DNA of 64,000 nucleotides from Rubritalea marina DSM 17716. Its GTDB lineage: Bacteria; Verrucomicrobiota; Verrucomicrobiia; Verrucomicrobiales; Akkermansiaceae. This document shows, piece by piece, positions 28,041 through 36,706 of the stretch. The first letter of the stretch is position 1. Every line of letters starts with the position of its first letter. The DNA lies in NCBI RefSeq assembly GCF_000378105.1, contig NZ_KB899248.1, positions 1 to 64,000 on the forward strand, in the 5' to 3' direction. The notes under the pieces are model-generated. The model was not told where the DNA came from and did no database searches. It saw nothing but the letters and a program-made list of their open reading frames with translations. The translations under genes were made by a program, and so were the position numbers.

Positions 28041-28120
28041 AGCAATTGAGTTGGTAACAATTGTTGTGCCAAGTTTTGGCTTGGTTGATTACTTTAAAGG
28101 GAGTCAGTGATGAGTTGGAT

Positions 28121-29053
28121 TCATGCGTGGTTTAGTTCACGTCCTTTATGAATCGCATTATTCAGTTCTTCGCGGCAGATGGTGATGAATTCTTCTTCGG
28201 GAAGTGAGAAGGTTTTGCCGCTGTTAGAGAAGACGCCCCAGTTCCGCTTGGGGGCAGGTGATGAGATCGTGTGTGCGACGAGTTTGCCTTCTCCTAGTTC
28301 CTTGCGGGCAACCCATGGTGGGATGATGCCGACGCCGAGACCATTTTGTGTCATTTCCTTAATGGCTTCCATATTCCCCAGTGTGAGGGGGTGGCGGTAT
28401 TTCACGGTGTTGTCGTGAAAGTGCTTGGTGATGAGGCGCATGGTTTCACTCTCAGCACTGTAGGCGATGAGTCGGATATCGGTGAGGGAGCCGCCGCGGT
28501 TGGTCTGGGTGCTCACCCAATCGTGGTCTGGGGCTGTGATGAAACACAATGAATCTTCTGCGAGCGGGGTGAAGATGAAGTTGTTGTCGCTTGGAGCTAA
28601 GTGGATACCGATTGCGAGGTCGAGGCGGCCATGGGCTAGTTTCTTTTGCATTTCCAGTGTGTCACCTAGGTCGATGGTGACTTCGCACTTCGGGTGTTTC
28701 TTGGCGAAGCGCTTGAGTACCTGAGGCATGACGTACTGACAGATCGTGTCTGAGGCCCCGACTCGGATTGAAGTGTAGCCCCAGTGCTTGAGTGTTTCGA
28801 TCTTGGTGATGGAGGTTTCGAGTTCGTTGATCACGCGGCGAGCGTGGTGTAAAAAGACTTCACCGTAGGGAGTGAGGGTGATGCGTTTGCCCATGCGCTG
28901 GATCAACTCGCAGTCGAGCTGCTTTTCAAGTGATTTGATTGAATGTGATACTGCCGACTGGGTGATGAAGTTTTTATTTGCTGCAGCAGTGAATGAGCGT
29001 GTCTCTTCGAGTGCGATAAAGATCTTAAGTTGGCGTATTTCTGGTAAGTTCAT
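28121..29053 (-). CDS. LysR-family transcriptional regulator (nitrite cluster)
   Basis: 310 aa from the ATG at 29053; an ATG at 29083 would add ten residues. The N-terminal winged helix-turn-helix is ETRSFTAAANKNFITQSAVS plus the HSIKSLEKQLDCELIQRMG helix. The rest is the periplasmic-binding-like effector domain. The start is chosen because LysR proteins normally begin four to eight residues before the QLKIFIAL helix. It precedes the channel gene and nirBD in the same direction, so it is the likely nitrogen-status regulator of that cluster. The effector is unknown. Confidence 0.88.
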   Translation of the reverse strand: MNLPEIRQLKIFIALEETRSFTAAANKNFITQSAVSHSIKSLEKQLDCELIQRMGKRITLTPYGEVFLHHARRVINELETSITKIETLKHWGYTSIRVGASDTICQYVMPQVLKRFAKKHPKCEVTIDLGDTLEMQKKLAHGRLDLAIGIHLAPSDNNFIFTPLAEDSLCFITAPDHDWVSTQTNRGGSLTDIRLIAYSAESETMRLITKHFHDNTVKYRHPLTLGNMEAIKEMTQNGLGVGIIPPWVARKELGEGKLVAHTISSPAPKRNWGVFSNSGKTFSLPEEEFITICREELNNAIHKGRELNHA

Positions 29054-29203
29054 GGCTGGCGTGATGAGATGAATGGAATTCATTTCATAGGAGCAGGAAG
29101 CGTACCATGTCTTGTAAATGAATGTTCCTCATTCTTTGCTTGCCGATTCCTTTCTGGTGACACCGCTGGTGGTCAGTGATGCTTCGATGAGGAGGATTGT
29201 TTC

Positions 29204-29722
29204 ATGCGGGGCGTTAAAATTGGTGAAATAATTTTGACCTCCGCAGCGATAGAATTTAGCTTAGCCAGCATGACTTGGGAGGATGCCGCAGAAAAAATTC
29301 TAGTGACGATGCTTGGCCATTTGGGATTTGAGGTGGGAGTGAAGCGCGAGCAGGGAGATGATGGCCTCTGCCTGCAAGTGGTGTACGAGGATTCCAAGTT
29401 GATCATCGGACGCAATGGTGACCGCCTCGAAGACCTACAATACCTACTCAACCGCACGCTCAATAAACATTATCCAGATGCCCCGCGAGTGAAGGTAGAT
29501 TGTGATAACTACCGCAGTGAACAAGAAGCAAAGCTGATAGAGAAAGCTAGAGAATTGGCTGTGCGTGTGGCGTCTACAGGCAAGTCAGCGCGCACGCGTC
29601 CACTGAATGCGTACTACCGCCGCGTGGTGCACAACGCATTGACAGATATCGAGGGGGTTGCGACTCAGAGCCCGAAGAGTGATGCGCGCTATAAGCGCAT
29701 TGAAATAACACCGCAATCGTAA
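29204..29722 (+). CDS. Jag/KhpB-like RNA-binding protein (KH + R3H)
   Basis: 172-aa predicted RNA-binding protein. Its KH domain carries LIIGRNGDRLEDLQYLLNR, and the C-terminal R3H domain carries RVASTGKSARTRPLNAYYRR. This matches Jag/KhpB (SpoIIIJ-associated), which binds many RNAs and is often near yidC/rnpA, neither of which is seen here. A good GAGGAGG site sits 8 nt before the ATG at 29204, supporting that start. The ATG at 29270 gives the more usual N-terminus (MTWEDAAEKIL). The thioesterase gene starts 2 bp after its stop. Confidence 0.85.
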   Translation: MRGVKIGEIILTSAAIEFSLASMTWEDAAEKILVTMLGHLGFEVGVKREQGDDGLCLQVVYEDSKLIIGRNGDRLEDLQYLLNRTLNKHYPDAPRVKVDCDNYRSEQEAKLIEKARELAVRVASTGKSARTRPLNAYYRRVVHNALTDIEGVATQSPKSDARYKRIEITPQS

Positions 29723-29724
29723 AT

Positions 29725-30069
29725 ATGGAAACTCACCGACTTGTCCTCACTGAGGACCTCAATCAATATGGGTTTCTATTCGGTGGGCGCTTATTGAGCT
29801 GGGCGGATGAGCTTGGCTATATTGCGGCAAGCAACGACTTTCCCGATGCCAACTTTGTGACCATAGGTATGGGTGAGGTGGCCTTTAAGAAGCCGGTGAA
29901 GAATGGAGCGATTTTGTGTCTCAAGGCTGTGCAGAGCAAGCGTGGTACGACATCGGTAAGTTATGAGATCAGCGTCACGGCTGGGCAGTCTACCGAACAA
30001 ATCTTCTCTACGGACATTTCCTTTGTGAATGTGTATGCCAATGGGCAGAAGCGCGCGTTGAGTCATTAG
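29725..30069 (+). CDS. Hotdog-fold acyl-CoA thioesterase (YciA/BFIT type)
   Basis: 114-aa single-hotdog enzyme hydrolysing acyl-CoA. It has NQYGFLFGGRLLSWADELGY, with the N..G...GG......D catalytic pattern of the acyl-CoA thioesterase family, and then EVAFKKPVKNGAILCLKA. It is shorter than YciA (about 130 aa). It starts 2 bp after jag and is probably in the same transcript. It overlaps the end of the convergent M48 protease gene by 4 bp. Confidence 0.8.
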   Translation: METHRLVLTEDLNQYGFLFGGRLLSWADELGYIAASNDFPDANFVTIGMGEVAFKKPVKNGAILCLKAVQSKRGTTSVSYEISVTAGQSTEQIFSTDISFVNVYANGQKRALSH

Positions 30070-31322
30070 GGGAATTTGAGAGCGCGCAATGCGTTGATGC
30101 GCACGAGCATGGGCGGGTGTGAGTATTCCATGAAGACCACCATGGGGTGCGGGGTGAGGTTCACCAAATTGTCTGCGGAAAGTTTTTTCAGTGAGTCGAT
30201 CAAGTACTCTGAGCTGCCTTGGGCATTGGCGGCGTATGCATCAGCTTCAAACTCATGTTTCCTGCTGCTCATGTTGGCAAAGATGCTAAGAAGTGATTGT
30301 ACCGGAGCGAAGAGGATGAAGAAGATGACCAAGCCTGCGTATGGGGTCACGTCATCGATGTAGAAGCTATGAAAAATGGTTTGTGCGATCGCGCTATCTG
30401 GATCGGTGACGAGGCCAATTAGAAAGAAGATGGCTGCCGTCTGGATGATTCCAGTGATGAGCCTCTGGATGATGTGCTTGCATTTGAAGTGGCCAATTTC
30501 GTGTGCGAGAATGCCCACCAAGCCTTGAGTGCTGTGGCCCTCGATCAGGGTGTCGAATAGCGCGATTTTTTTGTTCTTACCGAAGCCAGTGAAGAAGGCG
30601 TTGGATTTTGTGGATCGCTTGGAGCCGTCCATGACGTGGATTTCGGTGAGTGGGAATTCACATTTCTTGGCCACCTCATTGATGGCAGACTTGAGTTCCC
30701 CATCAGGCATGGGTTCGAATGTATTAAAGAGTGGTAGGATGTAGGTTGGTGCGAGATAGGTGAGTAGCAGCTGGATGGCCGTCAGCGTGATCCATGCCCA
30801 GAGCCAGGCGTGCTCTACAGAATTGAAAATCCAGAGGATGGCAGCCAAGATCGGGATGCCGATCAGAAGTGAAAGCGTAGCGCCTTTAACCTGGTCGATG
30901 ATGAATGTCTTTGCTGTCGTTTTGTTGAAGCCGAACTTCGCCTCGATCACGAAGGTGGAGTAGACCTTGAAGGGTAGATTGAGAATCATCTGGCCGAAGC
31001 CTAATAGGCCGATGTAGCAAAGACCGGTAACGAGGGAGCTAAGCTCATAGCCGCGGAGGAACTGATCGAGCCAGCCAAAGCCGCCACTGAACCAGAAGCC
31101 AAGGGTGAGGGCCAAACTAAAGCTGGATTCGATTAAGTGAAAGCGAGAATTGGTACGCGTGTACTCTTGTGACTTGGCGTATTTTTCCTGAGTGAAGACT
31201 TCGTTGAACTCGTCAGGCAGCTCAGGCTTTAGCGCTTTGAGGTTGAGCAAAGTGGCTGCAAGATCGATTTTCCAAAGTAAAAAAAGAACGAGGGCGATGA
31301 TGAGTCCCAGAAGATTATCCAT
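30066..31322 (-). CDS. M48 family membrane metalloprotease (Ste24/CAAX-type)
   Basis: 418-aa inner-membrane zinc protease with several membrane helices. The zinc motif is HEIGHFKCKH, and the third ligand is Glu in RKHEFEADAYA. The N-terminal MSMDNLLGLIIALVLFLLW matches Ste24-like proteins. The frame opens upstream at 31430, but that would overlap the divergent lipoprotein gene and lacks family similarity, so I use the ATG at 31322 (31328 also fits). The likely role is membrane-protein quality control. Confidence 0.88.
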   Translation of the reverse strand: MDNLLGLIIALVLFLLWKIDLAATLLNLKALKPELPDEFNEVFTQEKYAKSQEYTRTNSRFHLIESSFSLALTLGFWFSGGFGWLDQFLRGYELSSLVTGLCYIGLLGFGQMILNLPFKVYSTFVIEAKFGFNKTTAKTFIIDQVKGATLSLLIGIPILAAILWIFNSVEHAWLWAWITLTAIQLLLTYLAPTYILPLFNTFEPMPDGELKSAINEVAKKCEFPLTEIHVMDGSKRSTKSNAFFTGFGKNKKIALFDTLIEGHSTQGLVGILAHEIGHFKCKHIIQRLITGIIQTAAIFFLIGLVTDPDSAIAQTIFHSFYIDDVTPYAGLVIFFILFAPVQSLLSIFANMSSRKHEFEADAYAANAQGSSEYLIDSLKKLSADNLVNLTPHPMVVFMEYSHPPMLVRINALRALKFP

Positions 31323-31410
31323 GGACATGAGTAGTGGGACTTCACTGCCACTCTGGCAAGCCAGAAAATCAGGAGTTGGCATGTGCAAAATTCGTGCTAG
31401 CAAGGAGGGC

Positions 31411-32088
31411 ATGATTTCACGATTCCTCATTCTTGTGATGCTTGCTGGATTGGCAAGTTGTGCCCAGCAAGTCGATCAGTCGCCACAATCACCCGGGCAG
31501 GCCTATCAACGGTCTCCAGAGGTAGAGCTCAATGGTGCGAAGGTGTATAGCGAAGTCTTGGCTCTGCGTGGCGAGGCTGCAACACACATGGCTCAGCTAG
31601 TCTATCGTTCGTCGCAGGCAGAATTCCAGGGCCCCATGCGCTGGCGCTTTGTGGCGGAAGGCCAGCAAGGTGAGCAGGTGACGATGCAGGTGAAGCAGGT
31701 GCAAATTGAAACTGAGGAATCAGGTCGTAAGGTGGTGATCCATGCTGATGGCTTGGGCGGTGTGCGTCCATTTGCGATGGAGAAAATCCGTAAACCCTCG
31801 ACTCGGAAACGTGCTGGTAGGCTGAAAAGTCAGCGAGTGAAGAAGCTTGAGGAACCTGTCGAATTGCCTGATCCGCGCTGGATGGCAAGCTTCGAAATAC
31901 CTTCGGTGCTGCAGCTCTTCCCTGCTGCGGATGGGCGCATTACCGTGGCTGCCAAGATTCAAGTATCGAGTGCTGACTACTCGGAGACTGAGTGGGTCAA
32001 TTTTGCCTTGTTACCCGAAAAAAATACGACGAAACCGTTGAAGTTTCGTCGTACGATGATCGAGTATGATGGTGTGCCAATCGATTAA
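31411..32088 (+). CDS. Predicted lipoprotein, function unknown
   Basis: 225-aa protein starting at an ATG with a strong AAGGAGG site 3 nt upstream. The lipobox LAGLASC near residue 17 makes it a lipoprotein. The remainder is beta-rich and basic, with a KRAGRLKSQRVKK stretch. I recognise no domain. It is divergent from the M48 protease and convergent with the coiled-coil protein. Its last 60 bp also encode the terminator of that convergent gene. Confidence 0.65.
   Translation: MISRFLILVMLAGLASCAQQVDQSPQSPGQAYQRSPEVELNGAKVYSEVLALRGEAATHMAQLVYRSSQAEFQGPMRWRFVAEGQQGEQVTMQVKQVQIETEESGRKVVIHADGLGGVRPFAMEKIRKPSTRKRAGRLKSQRVKKLEEPVELPDPRWMASFEIPSVLQLFPAADGRITVAAKIQVSSADYSETEWVNFALLPEKNTTKPLKFRRTMIEYDGVPID
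32016..32053 (-). terminator. Terminator of the coiled-coil gene, inside the lipoprotein coding region
   Basis: Perfect 11-bp stem TACGACGAAAC/GTTTCGTCGTA (32025-32035 with 32043-32053), 7-nt loop, then a run of seven T on the minus strand (read from the A-run near 32018-32024). It lies about 42 bp past the stop of the minus-strand gene. It is wholly inside the 3' end of the convergent lipoprotein gene. Confidence 0.85.
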
Positions 32089-32094
32089 GCCAGC

Positions 32095-32736
32095 CTAGAG
32101 CGGCGGGAGAATAAGCTCATCACCTGGTTGGATGTCGATCGTGCCACCGAAAAAGGAGCCGGGCACGGGATCGGCGACACCTTGGTTGCGGTCGATCATG
32201 CCCACCGTGATGCGGCCGATGATTCCAGCATTGCGGCGGATACCGAGGACATCGCCAGAATTGACGTTGCCAACGCGGTCGATCTGGATGCCAATGATTT
32301 TGTTGACGTTGTCATACTCGGTGACACGCGCCATCACTAGGGCTGACTTGATGAGCTGACCTCGGCGGTCAGGCTTTTTTGGTTCGTGGGTGCTGAGAGC
32401 GTCTTCGATAACTGCCACGGCTTGCTCTTCAATCAGGTCTTGAGCCTCTTTCAGTTGTTTAAGCTCGGCGCGGACGCGTTCGAGTTCTGCCACATTTTCA
32501 TCTGATTTAGCCACTGATGCTGTGCTGGGTGTTGAGGCTGCTAAAGGGAGTGTGATCGTCTGCATCGGGGCGTTCTGTAGCGCTGATTCAAGCTGGGAAA
32601 GCCGTGTTTCTAATTGTTGGATCTGCGCGTCAGTCGAGGCTCCGTTGTTTGAGGAAATAGGGCCTCTAGCTGACAGCAAAAAACCGGCGATGAGCAGTGC
32701 GCAAGTCGCACCGATGATCACATTCATGATATTCAT
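32095..32736 (-). CDS. Membrane-anchored coiled-coil protein, function unknown
   Basis: 213-aa protein. A single N-terminal membrane helix (about 5-22) is followed by a coiled coil (IQQLETRLSQLESALQ, then LERVRAELKQLKEAQDLIEE). A glycine-rich beta domain comes last (GDVLGIRRNAGIIGRITVG to GDELILPP). The layout resembles envelope-associated coiled-coil plus beta-barrel proteins such as MreC in outline only, and I do not claim homology. It should face the periplasm. It is monocistronic. Confidence 0.6.
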   Translation of the reverse strand: MNIMNVIIGATCALLIAGFLLSARGPISSNNGASTDAQIQQLETRLSQLESALQNAPMQTITLPLAASTPSTASVAKSDENVAELERVRAELKQLKEAQDLIEEQAVAVIEDALSTHEPKKPDRRGQLIKSALVMARVTEYDNVNKIIGIQIDRVGNVNSGDVLGIRRNAGIIGRITVGMIDRNQGVADPVPGSFFGGTIDIQPGDELILPPL

Positions 32737-32863
32737 ACAAGGAGATGTAGTCTATTTCAGGATCTGAGAAAGCGAAAAATGTGGGAAAACGAATGTCGTT
32801 AGACAATTCCTTAGAATCTGGCTTGAGAGGAACTGATGAATGGCTATTCTGATTGCAGTGAAG

Positions 32864-33706
32864 ATGCGGATGGCAGTGTTAGGGAGTGGTAGTGGCGGCA
32901 ATGCAACGTTACTTGATTGCGGTAAGTCCATGATTCTTATTGATGCTGGATTGTCCGCCAAGCAATTGGTTGTCAGGATGGAGGCGATGGGAGTGGCTCC
33001 AGATTCACTCAGCGCGATTTTACTCACCCACGAGCACAGCGACCATGCGCGTGGCTTGGATGTTTTTTTACGCAAACGTAAAGTCCCAGTGTATGTGAAT
33101 GCGATGACCAAAGAAGCGCTTCAATGGGGGATGAAAAGTGACGTTGATTGGAAGGTGTTCCAGACTGGCACGGATTTCCAGCTGGCAGAGCTCACGGTGC
33201 ATCCTTTTCCGATCCCTCACGATGCGGCCGAACCTGTGGGCTTCACGGTGCACGCTGGTGAAACAAAGTTTGGCCTGGTGACAGATGTGGGCTACGTGAC
33301 TGAGGCGATGCGAGTTTACCTCAAGCAAGCTCATGGATTGTTTGTCGAGGCCAATTACGATGAAGGTCTTCTTGAAGCTGATACCAAGCGACCTTGGTCG
33401 ACCAAACAACGAATCGCTTCGCGCCACGGCCACCTCTCGAATGTCCAGGCTGGGGAATTGATTGCTGAGGTGGGATGCTCGCTGCTAGAGCAAGTGGTGT
33501 TGGGACACCTTAGTAGCGACTGCAACACAGCTCAGCATGCGACCCAAACGATTGGGGATCTCCTAGGCAATGTGGGGCTTCAAGGTGTGAACTTAGCTTG
33601 TGCCAATCAAGAGGAACCCACTGATTGGATAGAGTTTGGCGTGATGCCACGTCGCTCTGCCGCGGTGCTGGACGGTGCCCCACTTCAGCAAACTGAACTC
33701 TTTTAG
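32864..33706 (+). CDS. Metallo-beta-lactamase-fold hydrolase (YycJ/WalJ-like)
   Basis: 280-aa cytoplasmic hydrolase. It starts MRMAVLGSGSGGNATLLDCG, which is characteristic of YycJ-like proteins. The metal motif is LTHEHSDHARGLD, with further ligands in HLSNVQAGE and VVLGHLSSDCN. Related proteins act as nucleases or in DNA/cell-wall coordination, and the substrate here is unknown. ATG codons at 32840 and 32870 are alternative starts. The SprT-like gene follows 13 bp later. Confidence 0.82.
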   Translation: MRMAVLGSGSGGNATLLDCGKSMILIDAGLSAKQLVVRMEAMGVAPDSLSAILLTHEHSDHARGLDVFLRKRKVPVYVNAMTKEALQWGMKSDVDWKVFQTGTDFQLAELTVHPFPIPHDAAEPVGFTVHAGETKFGLVTDVGYVTEAMRVYLKQAHGLFVEANYDEGLLEADTKRPWSTKQRIASRHGHLSNVQAGELIAEVGCSLLEQVVLGHLSSDCNTAQHATQTIGDLLGNVGLQGVNLACANQEEPTDWIEFGVMPRRSAAVLDGAPLQQTELF

Positions 33707-33719
33707 CACGCATTCTCGA

Positions 33720-34397
33720 ATGGCATCCGACCATACAGCAGCCTACGCCGTCTTCCAGCAGGCTTATGATCATTTTAATAAGCACCTCTTTGAGGGCGCT
33801 TTACCCGGTGTGGTGATCACATTGCAGCGCAAATCACACACTGTGGGGATGTACCGACGCGCTAGCTTTGAGCAGCGTGGTGTCCATGGACAGCGGCTGG
33901 ATGAGATTGCGATCAACCCCGACGCCTATGTTGGGCTTCCCGATATTGAGGTGTGGCAGGCATTGGTGCACGAGATGTGCCACCAATGGCAGTTCCGCTT
34001 TGGGAAACCCTCACGCAAGAGCTACCACAATCGTGAGTGGGCCAGAAAGATGGAAGCAGTCGGGCTGATTCCATCATCCACAGGGGAGCCAGGCGGAGCG
34101 AAGGTAGGGCAGACGATGTACGACTATGTGGCGGACGAAGGGCTCTTCAGAGAATCAGTCATCGGACTGCGTAAGCTTGGCGTGGTGTTAACCATTCAGT
34201 CTTCTGATCAGGGTGCCCAAGTGGCGCGCACTGAGACGAGCAAACGCCGTGAGCTCGAGCTGCGTGAGGCTGGGCTGCGAAAGAATCGTTCGAACAGAGT
34301 GAAGTATTCTTGCCTAAGCTGTGGCATGAATGCCTGGGGAAAGCCTGAATTGAATCTTGTCTGCGGTGATTGTTCTCAGCCCTTAGTCGCGGTCTAG
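33720..34397 (+). CDS. SprT-like zinc protein
   Basis: 225-aa predicted metalloprotease. AYAVFQQAYDHFNKHLFEG opens the SprT-like domain, with the zinc motif VHEMCHQWQ near residue 85. A C-terminal zinc ribbon has CLSCGMNAWGK and CGDC. SprT-like domains occur in proteases that remove DNA-protein crosslinks in eukaryotes, and the bacterial role is unclear. The start at 33720 avoids overlap with the upstream gene. Its last 15 bp overlap the end of the convergent DUF2520 gene. Confidence 0.8.
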   Translation: MASDHTAAYAVFQQAYDHFNKHLFEGALPGVVITLQRKSHTVGMYRRASFEQRGVHGQRLDEIAINPDAYVGLPDIEVWQALVHEMCHQWQFRFGKPSRKSYHNREWARKMEAVGLIPSSTGEPGGAKVGQTMYDYVADEGLFRESVIGLRKLGVVLTIQSSDQGAQVARTETSKRRELELREAGLRKNRSNRVKYSCLSCGMNAWGKPELNLVCGDCSQPLVAV

Positions 34398-35246
34398 CAA
34401 GCTCTCGATTGCTATCAGCTGCGACGGACTTGCTGTTCCCTGAGACTGGCTGATGGGAAGAGTAGCTTTTGCTAGAATGTGATAGAGTGGTAGCAGCGAC
34501 GGCGCTAGGAGCTGGAGTGACTCAAGATGTTTGGCCACCGTGTCATGATCACCTCGGGCGATTGGTCCTGTGAGTGCGCTGCTTGGGCTACCTTGCATGA
34601 GATTGTTGAGCGTTGCTTGCATGATGGGCCCTAGAATCTGCATGTGTTGTTTGGCTTCGATATCACATTGTTTCAGTAGCGAACTGCTAGTGGCTGCTAG
34701 AGTGGTGAGGTAGTTACAAGCCATCACGCCTGCTAGATGATAGAGTACTTTGTGTTCTCGGGCGATGGGGATTGCTTCGAAGCCAATCGCATGGAAGGCA
34801 TTACTGAGTCTCTCAGAATCTTGTCCCTCGATGGCGCAGTAGGTATTGGCGAAGTTTTGGTCGAGTGGTGCTTGAAATGTCATCATGGGGTGGACACTGC
34901 TTAGCTGCACACCAAGTGGTGATAGCGCTTCGAGCTCAGAGCTGTCGAGTGCACCACTGAGGTGGAAGACTGAATCGTTCGCTCGCAGCACCTTGCTGTG
35001 TGCTAATTGCTGTGCCACGGCGGCAATTTGATCATCAGGAGTGGCGATCATCCACAGTTTGGCAGCTTGCATGGACCGCATGTCGCTCGTGAGTGCTCCG
35101 GAGCCTATGTGTTGGAGTGCTTGCTCTCCGCGTTGGCTTTGAGGCCTATGATAGATGTCTCCGATCTCTAGCAATGAGGCTGCATGCCACTGCCTAGCCA
35201 GCGACTGAGCGACATTGCCAGCCCCAATGATGTTCAAGCGATCCAT
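34383..35246 (-). CDS. Rossmann-fold/DUF2520 dehydrogenase-like protein
   Basis: 287-aa protein. The N-terminal NAD(P)-binding motif is NIIGAGNVAQSLA, followed by VFHLSGALDSSELEAL and SSVHPMMTF, as in DUF2520 proteins related to ketopantoate reductase/6-phosphogluconate dehydrogenase folds. The C-terminal half is helical. The reaction is unknown; some relatives sit with pantothenate genes, but none is here. It converges on and overlaps the SprT-like gene. Confidence 0.8.
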   Translation of the reverse strand: MDRLNIIGAGNVAQSLARQWHAASLLEIGDIYHRPQSQRGEQALQHIGSGALTSDMRSMQAAKLWMIATPDDQIAAVAQQLAHSKVLRANDSVFHLSGALDSSELEALSPLGVQLSSVHPMMTFQAPLDQNFANTYCAIEGQDSERLSNAFHAIGFEAIPIAREHKVLYHLAGVMACNYLTTLAATSSSLLKQCDIEAKQHMQILGPIMQATLNNLMQGSPSSALTGPIARGDHDTVAKHLESLQLLAPSLLPLYHILAKATLPISQSQGTASPSQLIAIESLLDRD

Positions 35247-35316
35247 GTTGCGATGTTAGGGACGAGCGATAAAAAAAGCGAGTGATTAAGCCCAGAGATC
35301 CACACGTGGAGAAAAC

Positions 35317-35347
35317 AAAAAAGCGACCCGAGCTGGGTCGCTTTTTT
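35317..35347 (-). terminator. Bidirectional terminator of tRNA-Ser
   Basis: The 13-nt arms 35317-35329 and 35335-35347 are complementary around a GAGCT loop. The core GC stem is AAGCGACCC/GGGTCGCTT, flanked by A and T runs on the two sides. It lies directly downstream of tRNA-Ser on the minus strand. Confidence 0.88.
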
Positions 35348-35349
35348 AA

Positions 35350-35439
35350 TGGCAGAGGGGGAGGGATTCGAACCCTCGAAGGGCGTTAACCCTTGCCGGT
35401 TTTCAAGACCGGTGCATTCAACCGCTCTGCCACCCCTCC
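35350..35439 (-). tRNA. tRNA-Ser (UGA), CCA encoded
   Basis: A long-variable-arm tRNA on the minus strand. Acceptor GGAGGGG pairs with CCCCTCT. The anticodon loop CTTGAAA carries UGA. The variable-arm stem is AAGGGTTAACGCCCTT-like, and the T-arm is GAGGGTTCGAATCCCTC. The discriminator is G (35353), and CCA is encoded at 35350-35352, unlike tRNA-Lys in this window. Confidence 0.96.
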
Positions 35440-35537
35440 GTGTGCAATTTGGTTGCGCGCAAAGAACAACGTATTGGCATGGATTTTGCAAGTAAACAGT
35501 TGAAGTTTTTTTACGAATCCATACTTAAATATTGATA

Positions 35538-36620
35538 ATGAGAATCTTAGTGGCGTGTGATAAATTTAAAGGATCGCTGACAGCAGCCGAGGCATGTGAG
35601 TCGATCGAGCGAGGCTTGATAGAAAAGGATCCCTCTCTGGTGGTGGATTTGGCTCCAATAGCAGATGGGGGGGAGGGCTTTACCGAGGCACTCAAGGATG
35701 CGCTCGATGGGGAGTGGGTGTCTTGTGAGGTGGTGGATGCGCTGGGACGTCCATGTGTGTCACAATATGTTTTGGCTGGTGACACAGCGGTGATGGAGAT
35801 GGCGGCGAGTGCAGGGCTCTTGATGATTGAGCCTGAGGATCGCGATCCATGGCATTCAAGCACATTTGGTGTGGGCTTGATGCTCAGGCATGCTGTGGAA
35901 GTGCATGGAGTGAAGCGTGTGGTCATGGGGATAGGTGGAAGTGCCACTAATGAGCTAGGGGCTGGATTTGCTTGTGCCTTAGGGGCTAGGTTGTTTGATG
36001 CTGATGGGAATCAGCTAGAGCCAGTTCCGGCGAACTTCCAACAAGTGGCAGAGATGGATCTCTCTGGCATGATCAAGCTGCCTGAGGTGTTGATAGCCTC
36101 TGACGTGCGTAGCCCCTTGTTGGGTGAGCGTGGGGCTAGCCATGTTTTTGGCCCGCAGAAGGGGGTGGAGAATGTCTCTGAAATGGAGGCGATGGTGACA
36201 TTGTTTGCGCGCTTGGTCGATTCCAGTGCGAGGACAATTGATCGTGAGGGAGCTGGAGCTGCCGGCGGTCTAGGATTTGGCTTGATGCATTTTGCCCACG
36301 GAGAATTGGTCAATGGCTTTGATTGGTTGGCCAAAGAGCTTGAAATCGATAATCGCGTGCGTCTTGCGGATGTGGTGATCACTGGTGAGGGGAGTCTGGA
36401 TGCGCAAAGCCTCGAAGGGAAGGGACCTGTGGGCTTGGCGCGCATGGCTCGCTCTGAGGGCAAACGGGTGATTGCGTGTGCGGGGCGTATTGATGTTCTT
36501 GCTGAACCTGAATTTGATGCCTGCCATGCACTAGATCGGCTGGGCCTTCCGTTGGAGGAATGTATTGCCCGCGGGGCGGAGCTTCTTCAGCAGATCGTTG
36601 CAGAGGAACTTCAGCTTTGA
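35538..36620 (+). CDS. Glycerate kinase (GlxK/GarK family)
   Basis: 360-aa enzyme phosphorylating glycerate with ATP in the cytoplasm. It begins MRILVACDKFKGSLTAAEAC, the family signature. It also has APIADGGEGFTEAL, GIGGSATNELGAGFA and TGEGSLDAQSLEGKGPVGLA. A TTG six bases upstream is in frame, but the ATG at 35538 fits the family. Whether 2- or 3-phosphoglycerate is formed cannot be told from sequence. No glyoxylate-pathway neighbours are present. Confidence 0.92.
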   Translation: MRILVACDKFKGSLTAAEACESIERGLIEKDPSLVVDLAPIADGGEGFTEALKDALDGEWVSCEVVDALGRPCVSQYVLAGDTAVMEMAASAGLLMIEPEDRDPWHSSTFGVGLMLRHAVEVHGVKRVVMGIGGSATNELGAGFACALGARLFDADGNQLEPVPANFQQVAEMDLSGMIKLPEVLIASDVRSPLLGERGASHVFGPQKGVENVSEMEAMVTLFARLVDSSARTIDREGAGAAGGLGFGLMHFAHGELVNGFDWLAKELEIDNRVRLADVVITGEGSLDAQSLEGKGPVGLARMARSEGKRVIACAGRIDVLAEPEFDACHALDRLGLPLEECIARGAELLQQIVAEELQL

Positions 36621-36647
36621 TAGCTGGATCATCTGAGGCCAACAAAG

Positions 36648-36673
36648 AGGGCTTCGAGTGATCTCGAAGCCCT
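36648..36673. terminator. Stem-loop between glycerate kinase and ilvH
   Basis: Perfect 11-bp stem AGGGCTTCGAG/CTCGAAGCCCT (36648-36658 with 36663-36673) with a TGAT loop, between two convergent genes. T-runs are weak on both sides (CTTTGTT on the minus strand), so it probably serves both 3' ends. Confidence 0.65.
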
Positions 36674-36706
36674 AGCATGTTTGAGTTGGTTGGGTCTCAG
36701 AAGTGC

